A stretch of 64,000 nucleotides of DNA, from NCBI GenBank assembly GCA_944990035.1, contig CALYLX010000148.1, positions 92,082 through 156,081 of the forward strand. The letters are read 5' to 3'. The notes below the pieces were generated by a model, which worked only from the letters and a program-made list of their open reading frames with translations, was not told the DNA's origin and searched no databases. The DNA is from Clitopilus passeckerianus. Taxonomy: Eukaryota > Basidiomycota > Agaricomycetes > Agaricales > Entolomataceae. Position numbers and translations under genes: made by a program. Shown here one piece after another: positions 46,897-58,491 of the stretch. How positions within the stretch are numbered: position 1 is the first letter of the stretch; the number at the start of each line of letters is the position of its first letter.

Positions 46897-47777
46897 ATTA
46901 CACCAAACTATCTGATGGTTTGCTTAAATCTTAGACATAATGAACATTAGCAAGCTACCAGATTGGATCTAATCTTGGACACCCCTAAAACATAAATCGC
47001 GACAACAGGGAACGCTGGTCTCCTCCCCCTCGCTTCTAGTCTGTAGCTGCGGTGCATCAGGAAAACTTGAAAAAGTGCGCGCTATAGTGCGACACTTCGG
47101 CGTTCTGAGGGTGGGCACAGCCACAATGTTTCGGAGAGATACAAATTGATGCCAGGAACCTCCTCTCCGCCTGGGCTGACGTCGACTCTACGATGCATGA
47201 CCCCTTGATGATCTCAAAGCTCTGAGATGAACGACACATGCCTTGGAGAGGCATTTACGTGGCTTGGTACGAATCACCCCGGAAATGGCGATTAGGCTTA
47301 GTTCTTTGGGTAATTGTGAGCATCTCTGAGATCGGAAATTCCCTCTTACGGTGGAAAGAACATGCCAAGATTCCGCATCGTTGTGAATCAACAAAAGAAC
47401 TGCACGTACCCTTCTGGCGCCGGAATATTGTTCTCTTGGGAAACCGGCCAAAGGAACCTGTTAATAGTTATACCCCTTCCGGCACGTGTTTCCCTCAGAA
47501 AAAGGCGGGAAAACCGGTCACTATTTTTGACAGAAACAGTATCTGACGTCAGCAGTGTTATCAGGCGAATCAATTCCAACAGTTACATAGCATATTGACT
47601 TGCTGCGGGGCGCTTGTTACTAATGGGCACACGTACCAGGTCAGCCATCCGACCATCCGGAGGAAGGACCGCTAGTAATAGAACATATCCCTGTGGAGGT
47701 TGACAAACGTTTCAGCGACGTGTTCCTAAATTCCCTTTTCTCCCCATACCCATTCACTTTAGGGAACCTCCTCCATA
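46897..47777. other. Intergenic region between GT8 copies
   Basis: About 880 bp. Short frames only, without motifs. It contains the 3' flank of copy 1 and presumably the promoter of copy 2. Confidence 0.55.
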
Positions 47778-48906
47778 ATGGCGTACTCCTTCAGTTCGTT
47801 GCCTGGACATTCAAACCCCCAGTTGCAGTCAAACCGACGTCGAAGACTCTGTGGCTTCGCGCTGACGGGCGTGGCAGCTTTTTTCTCCTATGGGCGGGGG
47901 TCAAGCTTGCGCTCCCGAAATCACGGTTTAGCTTTCAGAAAAATTACCAGGACTTGTAAGTCATCTGGTTGGCTTTGATTTTCCTGATTCTGTACTAAGC
48001 ATCCATTAGGCGACCCCCGCCTTTGGTCGATGGCGCCTCTCCACCAGCAGACCCAAAAACCACCGCCGTGGTTTCTACGCTCTACACCGACTCCTACGTC
48101 TTCGGCGCCGCAGTCCTTGGATACTCGATACGAAAACACAACGTGACCTCCCGACTCCTGCTACCCTACCTCGACGGAAGAATATCTGATGAGGCCCTTT
48201 GTATCGCCCGAACCGCCGGGTGGGAACCCATGGTCGTTCCGCGTATACCACCACCACACAACGGCGAAGGCATATACTACCGATTCGCAGACCAGTATAC
48301 CAAGCTCAATATATGGGCGTTAGACAAGCTAGGAATCGAGAAAGCGGTCTACCTTGACTCCGACACCCTCGTTCGCAGGAATTTCAACGAGCTGTTCGAC
48401 CTGCCGTATAATTTCGCCGCCGTCCCAGATGTGTATGGCGACCGACGAGCTTTCACTGTTGATTTCAACGCCGGTGTCCTCGCGTTCCAACCATCATCCA
48501 CCCTTCTGGAGCATATGAAGAACATGCTCGAAGAAGCTGTCTATCCCCTGGACCAAGCGGAGCAGTCTTTCTTGAACCTGTTTTTGCGGCGAATGCTGTG
48601 CGACTCCCATACGCATATAACTCTAACCTCGCCATCAAGAAAGTAAGCCCATCACTTTGGGCGGGAATGAAAGACGAGATGCGGATAGTGCACTATACTC
48701 TAACGAAGCCATTCGTCGGGGAGCATGGCCATGGTAGTGCAGTCATTCCTAGCGAAGCAGAGCTACGAGAAACGCTTCGGGAGGCTTCCCAGCGGGACGG
48801 CGGTTTCTTTTCGGAGGAGGTGGAATGGTGGCAGAGCGTGTATGAAGAGATGATGGGAGAGCTGAGAGGAGAGATCGAGGCATGTCGGAAACCAAAGCGG
48901 AATTAG
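47778..48906 (+). pseudogene. GT8 glycosyltransferase, copy 2, two frameshifts
   Basis: Tandem paralogue of the previous gene with the same two-exon plan. ATG 47778 (MAYSFSSLPGH) opens a frame that runs through the anchor to AAFF. At the T-run 47879-47884 the homologous sequence (LLWAGVKLALPKSRFSFQ) continues one frame over, as if one T were missing. The catalytic part is intact (KAVYLDSDTLVRR, FNAGVLAFQPS) up to AEQSFLNLF. At the T-run 48581-48585 a second single-base loss shifts the frame again, and the C-terminus continues as AVRLPYAYNSNLAIKK to the stop at 48904-48906. Both breaks are in T homopolymers, so sequencing error competes with true pseudogenisation. Read as is, the protein would be truncated at either site. 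Confidence 0.8.
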
Positions 48907-49066
48907 ATGGCTTTCTCCGGTGCACAACTTTTAGCAGAGCTAATTTGATAGATTGGAAACATGGCCAATATAAGGTGATGACTTGTATTGAATATGCAGT
49001 GATTACAATTGCTAGGGTACAAGAATGCAGGTGTCGTTAAAAGTGCGCATACAGTAAGAGGAAACA

Positions 49067-49956
49067 TCAATCCTCAGCTTCGGCCTTTATCTCGTCATTG
49101 AGAGCTTCCCCAGACTCTCGGGTACTTGGTTGCAGCTCAGAGCTGGTGTCTATCTCTTCTTTGACGTCCACAGGGAATTCTCGGATATCCTCGAAGTATG
49201 GGTCTTCGTCGCCATTCACCTGCTCCATCTTGACTTCAGAGTGACCATATGTGAGAGCCTCTCGAATTTCACCAATCCAGTGAGGGATTCCATCAGTTCC
49301 AAATTGCCGAACCAGGATGAAGAGGCGGTAGAAAGCGTAGGCGAACAGAGTGGTCATCGTAAGGAAAAGAGAGGAAGTGAATGTCGTGAGCAACGTCAGG
49401 ATAAGAAGCGAGACTAAATGAAGTTAAGCTCAGCCCAGCCTACGAGGTGATTTGGAATCGAAACATACGCAAGCTAAAAATCACAGCGACCGAAGCGAGA
49501 AAGGCAAATGACAGCGCAGCAACAGAGAATGAGACGACAGCAAACAATGCAAATGCGCTATTTGAAGGAGTTAGCATAGTTCGATAGACAAACAAAAATT
49601 GGAGGTAACTTACATGAAAGCAACAACAGGCAAGAAACTCAGAAGGGAGAATATGGCGATGAATGTCTGAGGCACAAAATCATTGAGAATCTGTGGGGGC
49701 CAATCTGTGGACCTAACTTACTGCAGCTATTGGACGCTCGTCAAAGAAGGCTTGGGATGTTGCAAGTGCTGGACGGGCAAAGGATCTCTCAAATCTGCAT
49801 TCCGACATAATCTTGTTAGTTCTTTCTGGTTACTTGACCAAGGGAAGTGGGTCCTGACTCGTCTGCATGGGCTTGGACTGCAGACACACTCTTGTTGAAG
49901 TAAGAATACAAGTCGTCTTCTTCAACTCTGGGGCCAGTGACGCCGTCGGAAGCCAT
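49067..49956 (-). CDS. Promethin/LDAF1-like membrane protein (tentative)
   Basis: Small multi-pass protein from ATG 49956 (MASDGVTGPRVEEDD) to TGA 49067-49069 in five to six exons. The first intron (about 49797-49860, GTCAGG donor, ACTAAC branch) leads to ERSFARPALATSQAFFDERP. Two tightly packed hydrophobic hairpins follow (FIAIFSLLSFLPVVAFM; ALFAVVSFSVAALSFAFLASV; LLILTLLTTFTSSLFL). A soluble C-terminal tail (DGIPHWIGEIREALTYGH) then ends in an acidic stretch. Such a double hairpin next to an amphipathic tail is what promethin/LDO-type lipid-droplet assembly proteins look like, but the family call is by resemblance only. A plain hypothetical membrane protein is the safer label. Confidence 0.6.
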
Positions 49957-50211
49957 TGTGCGGGAGTGCCAGTGGTTGCAGACGAAAACCAGAAGGGGTT
50001 CAAGGAATGCTTCCGCTTCAGACGCGTTGTGTCACATCTCCATTCGGAGCTGTCACGCCTTTGACGCCAAACTTGACCAAATAAACTCTTCTGGCAAGTC
50101 GAAATTGTGGCGACTCGCCGTCGGGCAGGCTTACTACCAAGCCTCTGTATTGGCCTGACATTGCAGACAGATTGATCCAGACGGGATGAATGTTTGTATT
50201 ACATAGTTATT
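49957..50211. promoter_or_regulatory. Divergent spacer
   Basis: About 255 bp separating the divergent promethin-like gene and the first F-box-like gene. Presumed bidirectional promoter; no specific motif recognised. Confidence 0.4.
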
Positions 50212-51935
50212 ATGCGCTACTATTACTCAAAAATATGCTTACAGAACCAGATTCTACATGATACTCTCGATGCTGGGCAACAACTGGAGAAAGACATACG
50301 TCAAGCCAGCAGCTTGCTTCTCGACGCGCAGAAACTCATTCAGAACGTCGTCAGTGCTATACCACTGGAGATAAAACAGACCCATGATACTCTCCTCCCC
50401 GAACAAGATGTCTTAGTAAACAGCGCCATAGCCATGCAGGAGCGTAACGTCCGACTGTTAGAGGTCCAGAGCGGTTTAGTTCAGAGCTTGACTATGCTCA
50501 TACCTTCAGCAACAGCCAAATGCACCGCACACATTAAGTGCCTTCAGAGTCTTCGATCATCCTGGAAAACTCTGCCTGACGAATTATGGTCGCAGATCTT
50601 TCTCATCGCAGCTGGAGACGATACGCTCCAACTACCTCCAAGCAACAAAATGCAGGCCCCCTGGTCTCTTCTTGAAGTTGTTATCGCTGGAGACAAATTA
50701 CTTTGAACCAACCACGCCTGTGGAATAACGTGACCATAAAGACGACTCAGAAGCTCTTCGAACATATCCAATTCGCACAAAACGTGCTTCAGCGAAGCCA
50801 GAATCTCCCGCTCACGCTTAAATACGAAGGCGTTGGATACCGCGCCGCTCGTTTACCAACAATGGCTAATAACCGTGCATTCATATCAGGCCTATTTGTA
50901 CCACTCTCACAGCGGCTCGTCTCCATCAATCTCATCGTTTTTTGTGGCAAATCCATGCTGAATATTCCCCATATCCTCCCGAAATCATTTCTACCCCTCC
51001 TCCAGAATATTGATATTGAGATTCAACCTCTCACCAAAGGGACAGCATCAACCAAGGTACCTTGGGCGGTGCTCAACAGATTTCTGACCTCATCACACCT
51101 CAAGCGCGTAAATATTGCTGCTGTGGATACGTCGACGCGCGGAGAGGCCCATTCGCTAGGTGGTCCAGGAAACGGATCTATCCCATTTTCTTTTCCTCTG
51201 AATCTGGGTGTTATGTGGCAGAACCTCAGCACGCTCTCCATTCAACGCATCCCTCTCCTTTTGTCCACAGTGTACGACCTCCTCGCAGACCACTGCTCCA
51301 TTCTCGAAGAACTGACAGTTGAAATATCGCTGGCAGAGCCTGAGGAAGCCACTATGATTATCTGCTCTTCAATGCAGACTCTGCCCCGAATGAAAAAGCT
51401 CGAGCTATCCGGCTGGCCACTGCCTCTTCTCGAGGCCATCACGACTCCGAACCTTCTTCATTTCTCCTTAGGCGGCATGGATTTTGACGACACCGTAGTG
51501 GTGTTAGAAGACGAGGTGCCGGAATTTGCCGAGTTCTTTCGTCGTTCTTCCCCTCCAATCACCTTCATGGTCCTTGATGCTTTCCCTGACACAATCGATC
51601 TTACGCCAGTCCTCGAGATGTGCCCGACTTTTGGAGAATTGTGGATGAGGGAGGTACTATTCCCTACCGCTGCTATGCTTCATTTCACTACTAGCAAGCG
51701 ATGGCCCAAAGAACTCTTTTGCAAGGTGCAAGCAGACGATCTGTTAAGCTTCAAAGACGCCCTCCAAGAATACGCGGAATACCTATCTGCGTCAGATAAT
51801 GCAAACAAGAGTACCGCATTATATACAGAGCTCGAGATTGTCAATATCTCCCCTTCCCAACAACATCTCGCCGCCGAACTAGAGGAACAACTCAAGCAGT
51901 TGTATGAAGCCAGCGGATGGACCCCCGAATTTTGA
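50212..51935 (+). pseudogene. F-box-like protein, tandem copy 1, one frameshift
   Basis: Agaricomycete F-box-type gene. An N-terminal coiled-coil part (AGQQLEKDIRQASSLLLDAQ) precedes the F-box-like motif LRSSWKTLPDELWSQIF and APWSLLEV. At about 50680-50687 the frame breaks. Copy 2 has CNRWRQI here, and in this copy RWRQ-like codons (TGG AGA CAA) resume one frame over, followed by LNQPRLWNNV and a leucine-rich body to TGA 51935 (SGWTPEF). One base is missing relative to copy 2. Read literally, the first frame stops at 50706. ATG 50212 is the first plausible start, but an upstream exon spliced at TTACAG before 50242 is possible. F-box plus LRR suggests SCF substrate recruitment; target unknown. 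Confidence 0.7.
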
Positions 51936-52496
51936 TTGCTGGAAATTTCTGAGAGTCGTTGGGAGAGGTATCTCGAGTATCCGTAGTAGCGCACATATAT
52001 CAGCGATTATACCATGCCATTGTGGTCCAATCATTCATACAATTCATCACAAGATTTACTCGTGCTTACCAGGTTAATCATAACTACGCCCTGACCATGA
52101 GATACTCTCAATTGTCAGCAATGGCATGAAGCCTTTGTCCCAAACCTTGAGTACTTAGCAGTGCTTTAAAGTCAAACATTGTTATGCACAGCCCAGAACG
52201 GCCAACGTCGAAATCGCAGAATGTACCTTTTGGAATCAATATCCGGTTGGAGCCGAGCACTCAGAGAAGCATCGTGGCTCTAACCAACACGCGGTCAACT
52301 CAAGGCTATCTAGACTGCATATCTCGCAGCCTCCTCAGCTCTTTCTGCCAGCTATCATCGTATTCTACAGCAAATATGTTGAACTGTCTTCAGAAAGGAT
52401 GCAGGTTGGGCTCAAAATCTCCCTGGAATCTTCTCCAATCGCTCAGGAGTCTATATTTATTAGACTCCGCAAACTATTCTCGGCGCCTTTCCCCAG
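51936..52496. other. Intergenic region between F-box copies
   Basis: About 560 bp. An unrelated frame at 52184-52501 has no recognised motif. The missing 5' exon of F-box copy 2 should lie here but cannot be placed. Confidence 0.45.
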
Positions 52497-54618
52497 GATA
52501 GTGCCCAACAACTAGAGCAAGATCTCAATCGAGCAAACAGCCTGCTTCTGGAGGCACATCAGATCATCGAGAGGACTGTCAAAAGCCTACCGTCAAAGAA
52601 AAACAAGGTTCGCACCAACGCTGAACTCTCTCCAGGAGAAGAGGTCAAAGTTGTGAAGGATGTGACGGCACTTGAGCGTAGCGTCCAGCTGCTGGACGAC
52701 CAAAAGGCCCTGGCCCATAACCTCAATAGCCTCTTCCCTTCGGGAAAGTCCCGTTGCACATTCCACATCGAACGCCTTCAAACTCTTAGTTCGCGGTGGA
52801 AAACACTTCCAGACGATATATGGTCACAAATTTTCATTGCTTCGCTAAGCGGGGAACCTATACTACTCCCTCCTCGACATCGACGCCTCCGGACGGAGGA
52901 AATAGGAAGCAGTGGCAAGGAGGCCTCGAATGGGAAGGAGACCCCATGGAGTTTGCTGGAGGTTTGCAATCGGTGGCGGCAGATCGCACTGACTGCACCA
53001 CGTCTACGGAACAATGTCATAGTCGATACGAGTCGCATGCTCCTTGCAAGCCCTCAATTGGTCGAACTCGCGCAGAACGTGCTCAGACGCTCCAAAGTCC
53101 TCCCAATCAGCCTGGCACAATTGACCTTTGGGGCTAGGAGATACGTACCCTCTCCCCGAGTGACCATGGTGGACAACAGTGCTTTCATAAATGACCTGTT
53201 AACACCCTTCTCCTCCCAAATCATAGCCACGCATGCGACCGTTTATCATGAAGCTATCCCTCTAGCACCGAACCCACAGTCCCTGAGGGATACCTCCCTC
53301 CTACAGGTCGTAGTGATTGATATAACACCAGTCAAGGGAGCACCATGGGCCATGGTACCTTGGACTCTAGTTGCTAGATTTCCTACTTCATCACATTTGA
53401 GGCGCGTTGAAATTAATGCAACAGACGTAGCTGCGTACCCATTAGGACCCCCAGGGGGACCTTTCGTCCCATTATCCTGGCCATTAACTTTGAATCCCGC
53501 CTGGGCCGGCCTCACATCCCTAATTATCCGGCATATCGACATCCTTCCGATAATTGTATACGAGATTCTCGTACATCATTGCCCTGTCCTGCAAGGATTA
53601 ACTGCCCATGTCTGGTCAACAGGGAGTTTGAGCCTCTTGGCGTCACAGCAGAGACCTTGCCCTACCTCAGAAGGCTACAACTATCGGGAGATCCCCTTCC
53701 AATCTTAGAGGCTCTGAAAATGCCCAACCTCCAGGAATTGGCAGTGGGAACTCCCAATAGTTTGATAACAATACCCCACGAACATATCCACATTTTTTAT
53801 GATTTCCTTCGGCGTTCATCACCTCCACTCACCGCCATTGTGCTTAACATGCAACCTCGGGATACTAATATCCTGCCGATCGTTGAGATATGTCCTAGAA
53901 TCGAACACCTCAACCTCCTCACATACTGCTGCCCGGAGCCAGCATGCAACATCTTATTAAAAGGAAGCATTGGCCCACAACGCTATATTGTACAATTCTA
54001 GCAGAGGATATGGACACATTTCGAGACATGGTCGAGGAATATGCCGTATATCTTGCCAGTTCAGAAACCCCAGGAGCCGAGAAGAAGCTATTCGCTCAAC
54101 TGGATGTCCTTGTTACCTCCCTTGAACAAGAAAACTACGCCTTTGAACTTCAGAGGTCGTTGAAGTCGAAGTACAAAGGGAAACGTTGGACCTTCGGGTT
54201 CTCATGCACGGATATCACACCAGTAGCATTGGTGCCAACAGTAGGTATTAGTAGACTACTGTTCACATACCTGGTTTATGTTATCTCGAGTAAATCTAGG
54301 CTCATGTCGGGTGCTGAGGAAGGCTGTATCTCAAATGTCAGACTAATCAACGAAGTTCGAGCATTGTTAAGGATTTTTGCGGGAGGGTGGTACGATATTC
54401 AAAAGCAAAAGGATACAGTTCGAGAAATGACGCGGATTGGAAAGGACGACATTAGCATGAGACATTTATTCCAAGCCCTTATAGACCATGGATTGAACTT
54501 CGTCGAAGACGCGAATAACCTGCATCTGCGGCGGTGGTGCCAACTGGCTTCCGGCGAATCCAGCGACCCCCGTTTGCGGATCCAAGAAATGGAATGTGCC
54601 GGACCATCCACCCCCTAA
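52497..54618 (+). pseudogene. F-box-like protein, tandem copy 2, two frameshifts and stop loss
   Basis: Paralogue of the preceding gene. The homologous part starts at 52497 (DSAQQLEQDLNRANSLLLEAH), probably after a splice acceptor (CCCCAG); no start codon could be assigned. The F-box-like region reads LSSRWKTLPDDIWSQIF, then WSLLEVCNRWRQIAL. The frame is lost twice against copy 1: at about 53615-53632 (before VTAETLPYLRRLQLSG) and at about 53944-53965 (before KHWPTTLYCTILAED). Where copy 1 ends WTPEF-TGA, this copy reads WTFGF followed by TCA at 54202-54204, so the original stop is lost. The frame runs on to 54618, overlapping the antisense serine hydrolase A by about 150 bp. Most likely a decaying duplicate. 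Confidence 0.7.
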
Positions 54619-56157
54619 GACAGAAGGGATAAATCAGTACTCGCCCCCACTTGTACAAGGATTCCAAACGTACACCATCCGGAGCCTGCCTTTCTTTTGC
54701 CTGGGCCACCATCCTTCGTCTGCACCGCAAGTCCAAGGCCGAATTGCAGACCAGAGCTGAAGAACATCCGGTCCAAAGCTTTTGCTCCTTCATCGGAAAG
54801 CGAAGGTTCGAACAGACGTTTCAAAGAGGCGGGAGTCAGGATAGGCCTGCTGGCTTTACCGTCTAGTTTGCTCTGTCAGTGGCGCATTTCAAGTAGCCCG
54901 CCAAAGACTTGTCCATACCTAAGATTTGTAGGAGGTGGCGAAGGAGGGCCAGATAATCCCTCGCAGTACTAAAAAGGCCGTCTCCTCCGAAGCGTATGTG
55001 AACTGGTTCGAACATCCATTGGATCAGCTAAAGGTGGCAGCTTCCAGGTTTCGGGGAAAATCTCACCATCCTCAGGGTTCCACTCAGTAATAGGAAAATG
55101 CTTCGTTTGGTCTAGAGGTACATTTTCTCCTTCTGGGGTCCGCAGGCAGAGAGTGACGAGTCGGGACTTCAGGTCTGGCGTGAGATAGAACGAGGTCGAG
55201 TTCATTCCAAGGTGGGAGAAGATATGTTCCTTGCTAACGGGATGACGGAAGGTTCAGTAGCTTCACGAGGGAAATGCATGGCCACATACAAATAATCCTC
55301 CAAGGTTTGCCCAGTTACTCGTTCAACAATAAATCCGAGTACATCGGTAGAGTAACCATATGCAACTGCGGAAGAGAACGTCAATATTCAACGTGATGTC
55401 AGCCAGTTATTTTGGGATACTCACAGCTTGTACCAGGCTCGAACTGTAAGGGAACGCCAGGAAGTCCGGCCTAGGATACGATGGTCAACAGATGATACTA
55501 GCAAAATGTCTGAGTTCAGTTGCAGACCTTGAGGATTTCGAACCAATGTCCAATCGGGTCATTCTTGTCATGCTTTGACGTATACGGTAATCCTGGTTGA
55601 TCTTCCTTTCCTTTGATTTCTTCATAAAATAGACCGCTCGTGTGATTGAGAAGATGGCGAATCAGGATGTGTGCCTTCGCCACAGTGTAGGTGACAGGCT
55701 GAGAGCCGAACTTAGTATGGTCATCGAGGACAACAGCATGGGTGAGTTCCGGTACGATGTCGGCCGCTTGGGTGTCAAGTGTCAATTTCCCTGCTTCAAT
55801 GAGCTGAAATACGGCGATCTTGCAGCATGCGTTGTCTGATCATGGTGGTTCTCAATGAAGTTAGATAGACACCTACTGATGTGATCATCTTAGTCTGACT
55901 GCAGAGCCAAAGTATGGAATCGGGCCCAATGGGAGGGCTTTCAGCATCTTCGGGATCTTGAAGGCCGTAATATGAGCAGAAAAGTTCTTCGTCGGCTGAT
56001 GTTGCGCCATAGATCAACGCAGGAGCCTTCTTGGACTTGACTGCTTCGGTCTTGATATTGTAGGGTTGATGGAATGAGTCTTCTAGTCGCACAATCACGG
56101 CCAACTTACAAGGGTAGCTTGTGTACTCTCTACTGCTTGGGGTGAAAGGGATACCAT
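54466..56157 (-). CDS. Class C beta-lactamase/LovD-like serine hydrolase, copy A
   Basis: First member of a head-to-tail array. The start is ATG 56157 (MVSLSPQAVESTQATL), then GTAAGT intron and TEAVKSKKAPALIYGATSA. The nucleophile motif Ser-x-x-Lys is LWLCSQTKM. LIRHLLNHTSGLFY, AYGYSTDVLGFIVERV (second-motif Tyr), MNSTSFYLTPDLKSRL, IRFGGDGLFSTARDYLALL, FGLGLAVQTKDGGPGKRKAGSG and WSGTFHFLDPQTGV follow, ending at TAA 54466-54468. It differs from copies B-D at many positions (for example FCSYYGLQDPEDAES after the IYGA motif), so it is an older paralogue. Complete and in frame as far as seen. Acyl-transfer or esterase activity is expected from the family; the substrate is unknown. Confidence 0.85.
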
Positions 56158-56383
56158 GGCGAACCGAATAATCGATAGAGAAACCAAGGTTTTGGCCTTT
56201 TAAGTACCTATGATTGTATCGGTCCCGAACCCATCTTGGCCAAATCATGCAACTGATCATGATATTCATCTACAGTACAGGTCACTGGTGAGTGATATTT
56301 ATAACGAAGCAATTCGAGGGAGTCAGCTGGCGATAGCACGCATGCCGGGTCAGGCTTCGGACTGCTACCCTCCAACTACGACA

Positions 56384-58017
56384 TTAGTTTATGCCAAGTC
56401 CGTTGTAGAGAACAGGTTGGAGCTCGTCCCATGTTAGGAGGACTGGAATCTGTGGTGGGGGCGCAATCTGGGTGCCTCCGTAAACAGCGACGCCAGACTT
56501 AGGGTCTATGTAGTGCATAGTTCCAGCCCAACCACCCCCTAGTGAAGCAAGGTACATGAGTTCCTATGATGGTAACGTGCTGCATAAGCTTACAATATCC
56601 GGAACCGGCCTTTCTTTTCCCTGGTCCTTGGTCCTTGGTTTCTACCCCTAGACCTAGACCGAACTGATGACCAGGGCTTTGGAACATGAGGTCCATTTGC
56701 TTCTCGCCTTCAGGGCTCAAAGAATAGTTGCAGGGTTTCTTTCTTGAGAATTGGATTCGATGCAGTCCCAGCTGAGGAAGAAGCCTGAGACAACGGGGTA
56801 CGAAGTACCTGTCGATAACTACATACCAAGAATCTGAAGGAGGTGGCGTTGTAGAGAGATAATCCCTCGGGGTACTGAAAAGGGCAGTGCCTCCTAGATG
56901 CAAGTGCACTGTGATAGGAGAGCTCAGGAAGCGCAATCTGGATAGTCGAGAGTGACTGACCTTTCGAGGGGTCGTGCTCCATGAGGGAGAACTGGTCGGC
57001 GTAACAAAGAAGCTCTCCGTCGGATCCTCGGTATGTAAGCTTGACCAATCTCTCTTTTAGTTCGGGGGTAAGATAGAAGGAGGTGGACGTCATTCCAGCG
57101 GGTCCAAAGACGTATTTCTTTCTGGAAACGCCATACAGAATTAGTTTATCTGATTCGCTGTGGTGGAAAGTAATACGCACAAGTGTTCTTCCAAACTTAT
57201 ACCCGTAACTCGTTCCACGATAAACCCAAGCGCGTCGTTCGAGTACCCATAGGCAACTAGGATGATTTATTAGTTTCTCGAGGAGAGATAGCATCCATGG
57301 CACCATACAGCTTGCTCCAGGTTCACATTGGAGAGGTACTCCCGGGTAATCTCCCTGTTTATGCATTTTAGCAAAGTAAAATCCGACCCAACAACCGCCG
57401 TCAAACCTGGACAAGTTTCCAGAAGCTGCCAATCGGGTCCTTTGGGTCATGTGGAGAACCGTAGGGTCGTCCGATGTTAATTTTATTGTTTAGAGGTGAA
57501 TCGGCATAGAACAGACCACTGGAGTGATTGAAAAGATGTCGAACTAGCATGGGGCTAGATGCAGGCTTATAGGACGGGTTTTCTGAGTTAGGGTCGTCAA
57601 CCACGACAGGATTTGCTAGTTCTGGTAGGATATCAGCGACCCTCGTATCGAGGGTTATTTTTCCTGTTTCGATGGCCTGGAAAGCGGCAATCTGCAATGC
57701 CCTCAGTATACACTTTTTGCGAGGAATGGCACAATTGCTTACGGCGGCAAGCATCTTGGTCTGACTGCAAACCCAAAGTACAGAATCTGGAGTGATAGAT
57801 GCTCCATCTGGATCGCCGACGTCCTGGGGACCCGACTGAGCCCAAATGACCTCGCCCTCAGCAGTTGTTGCACCGTAGATGAGAGCAGGAGCTTTTTTCG
57901 ACGCGACAGCTGCGTCCTGGAAACAGTTTTGAGTAAACCTCTCGGACGAGATAGTAGTTGCAGGCGTACAAGTTTGCTTTGGATTGTGTCTCTGGCTTCG
58001 GCAGTTAGGGCAACCAT
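56384..58017 (-). CDS. Class C beta-lactamase/LovD-like serine hydrolase, copy B
   Basis: From ATG 58017 (MVALTAEARDTIQSKL) through eight or so exons to TAA 56384-56386 (VLYNGLGIN). Motifs: APALIYGATTAEGEVIWAQS, Ser-x-x-Lys in VCSQTKM, LFNHSSGLFY, SPHDPKDPIGSFW, MTSTSFYLTPELKERL, HLHLGGTALFSTPRDYL, EKQMDLMFQSPGHQFGLGL and GGGWAGTMHYIDPKSG. Very similar to copies C and D in both exons and intron positions, which implies recent tandem duplication. No signal peptide. A TATA-like TTTATAAA lies about 50 bp upstream on the minus strand (58065-58072), and the promoter shares blocks with C and D. Intact as read. Confidence 0.87.
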
Positions 58018-58491
58018 GCTGGATTGATACGATTTTGAGAATGAAATTAACAAGACCTCTCTGATTTATAAACGTTTGAAGCCCGTAAGTCGGCCCCGTG
58101 AATTACCTAAAATCTGGCTGCGTATCCCAGGCCAACCGGGGTGTTTTATCAGGGATGCGACGTGGCCTTCCTCAATGGAGACTAAAATGACCACGTTCTT
58201 GTCGTAAAGGCTGTGGATGTTAGGGTTTGAATACGATGACCGGCAGGCCAAATCACGGATGGCGCCAGAAGAAAAGCAACAATCAGATGAGCTCGAAAAG
58301 TGGTTCGAGAAATGAGTCAATTATTGCATTGGCGATGAGATGGCCGGTCTTTCGGCACATCGAAGAAAACGTACGATGAAGATCCAGATTATAGCATGTA
58401 GAGACACCCGTCAAATGCCAAGATGAGAGAGACTGATAAGGTCAACTTTAATTGTGGCCTCAACAGGCCGAACCATATTACAGAACTTCCT
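58018..58491. promoter_or_regulatory. Promoter of serine hydrolase copy B
   Basis: Contains a TATA-like element at 58065-58072 and, further upstream, GGCCCCGTGAATTACC at 58089-58104 (+ strand), a CCTCAATGGAG block near 58172 and ACCACGTTCT near 58191. Closely related blocks recur at matching distances upstream of copies C and D. The far end is the 3' flank of copy C. Confidence 0.5.

Noticed and set aside
47693..47959. Alternative start for GT8 copy 2 in the second frame
   Set aside because: The frame covers the anchor region without an ATG, and its first half shows no similarity to copy 1; a frameshift is more likely.
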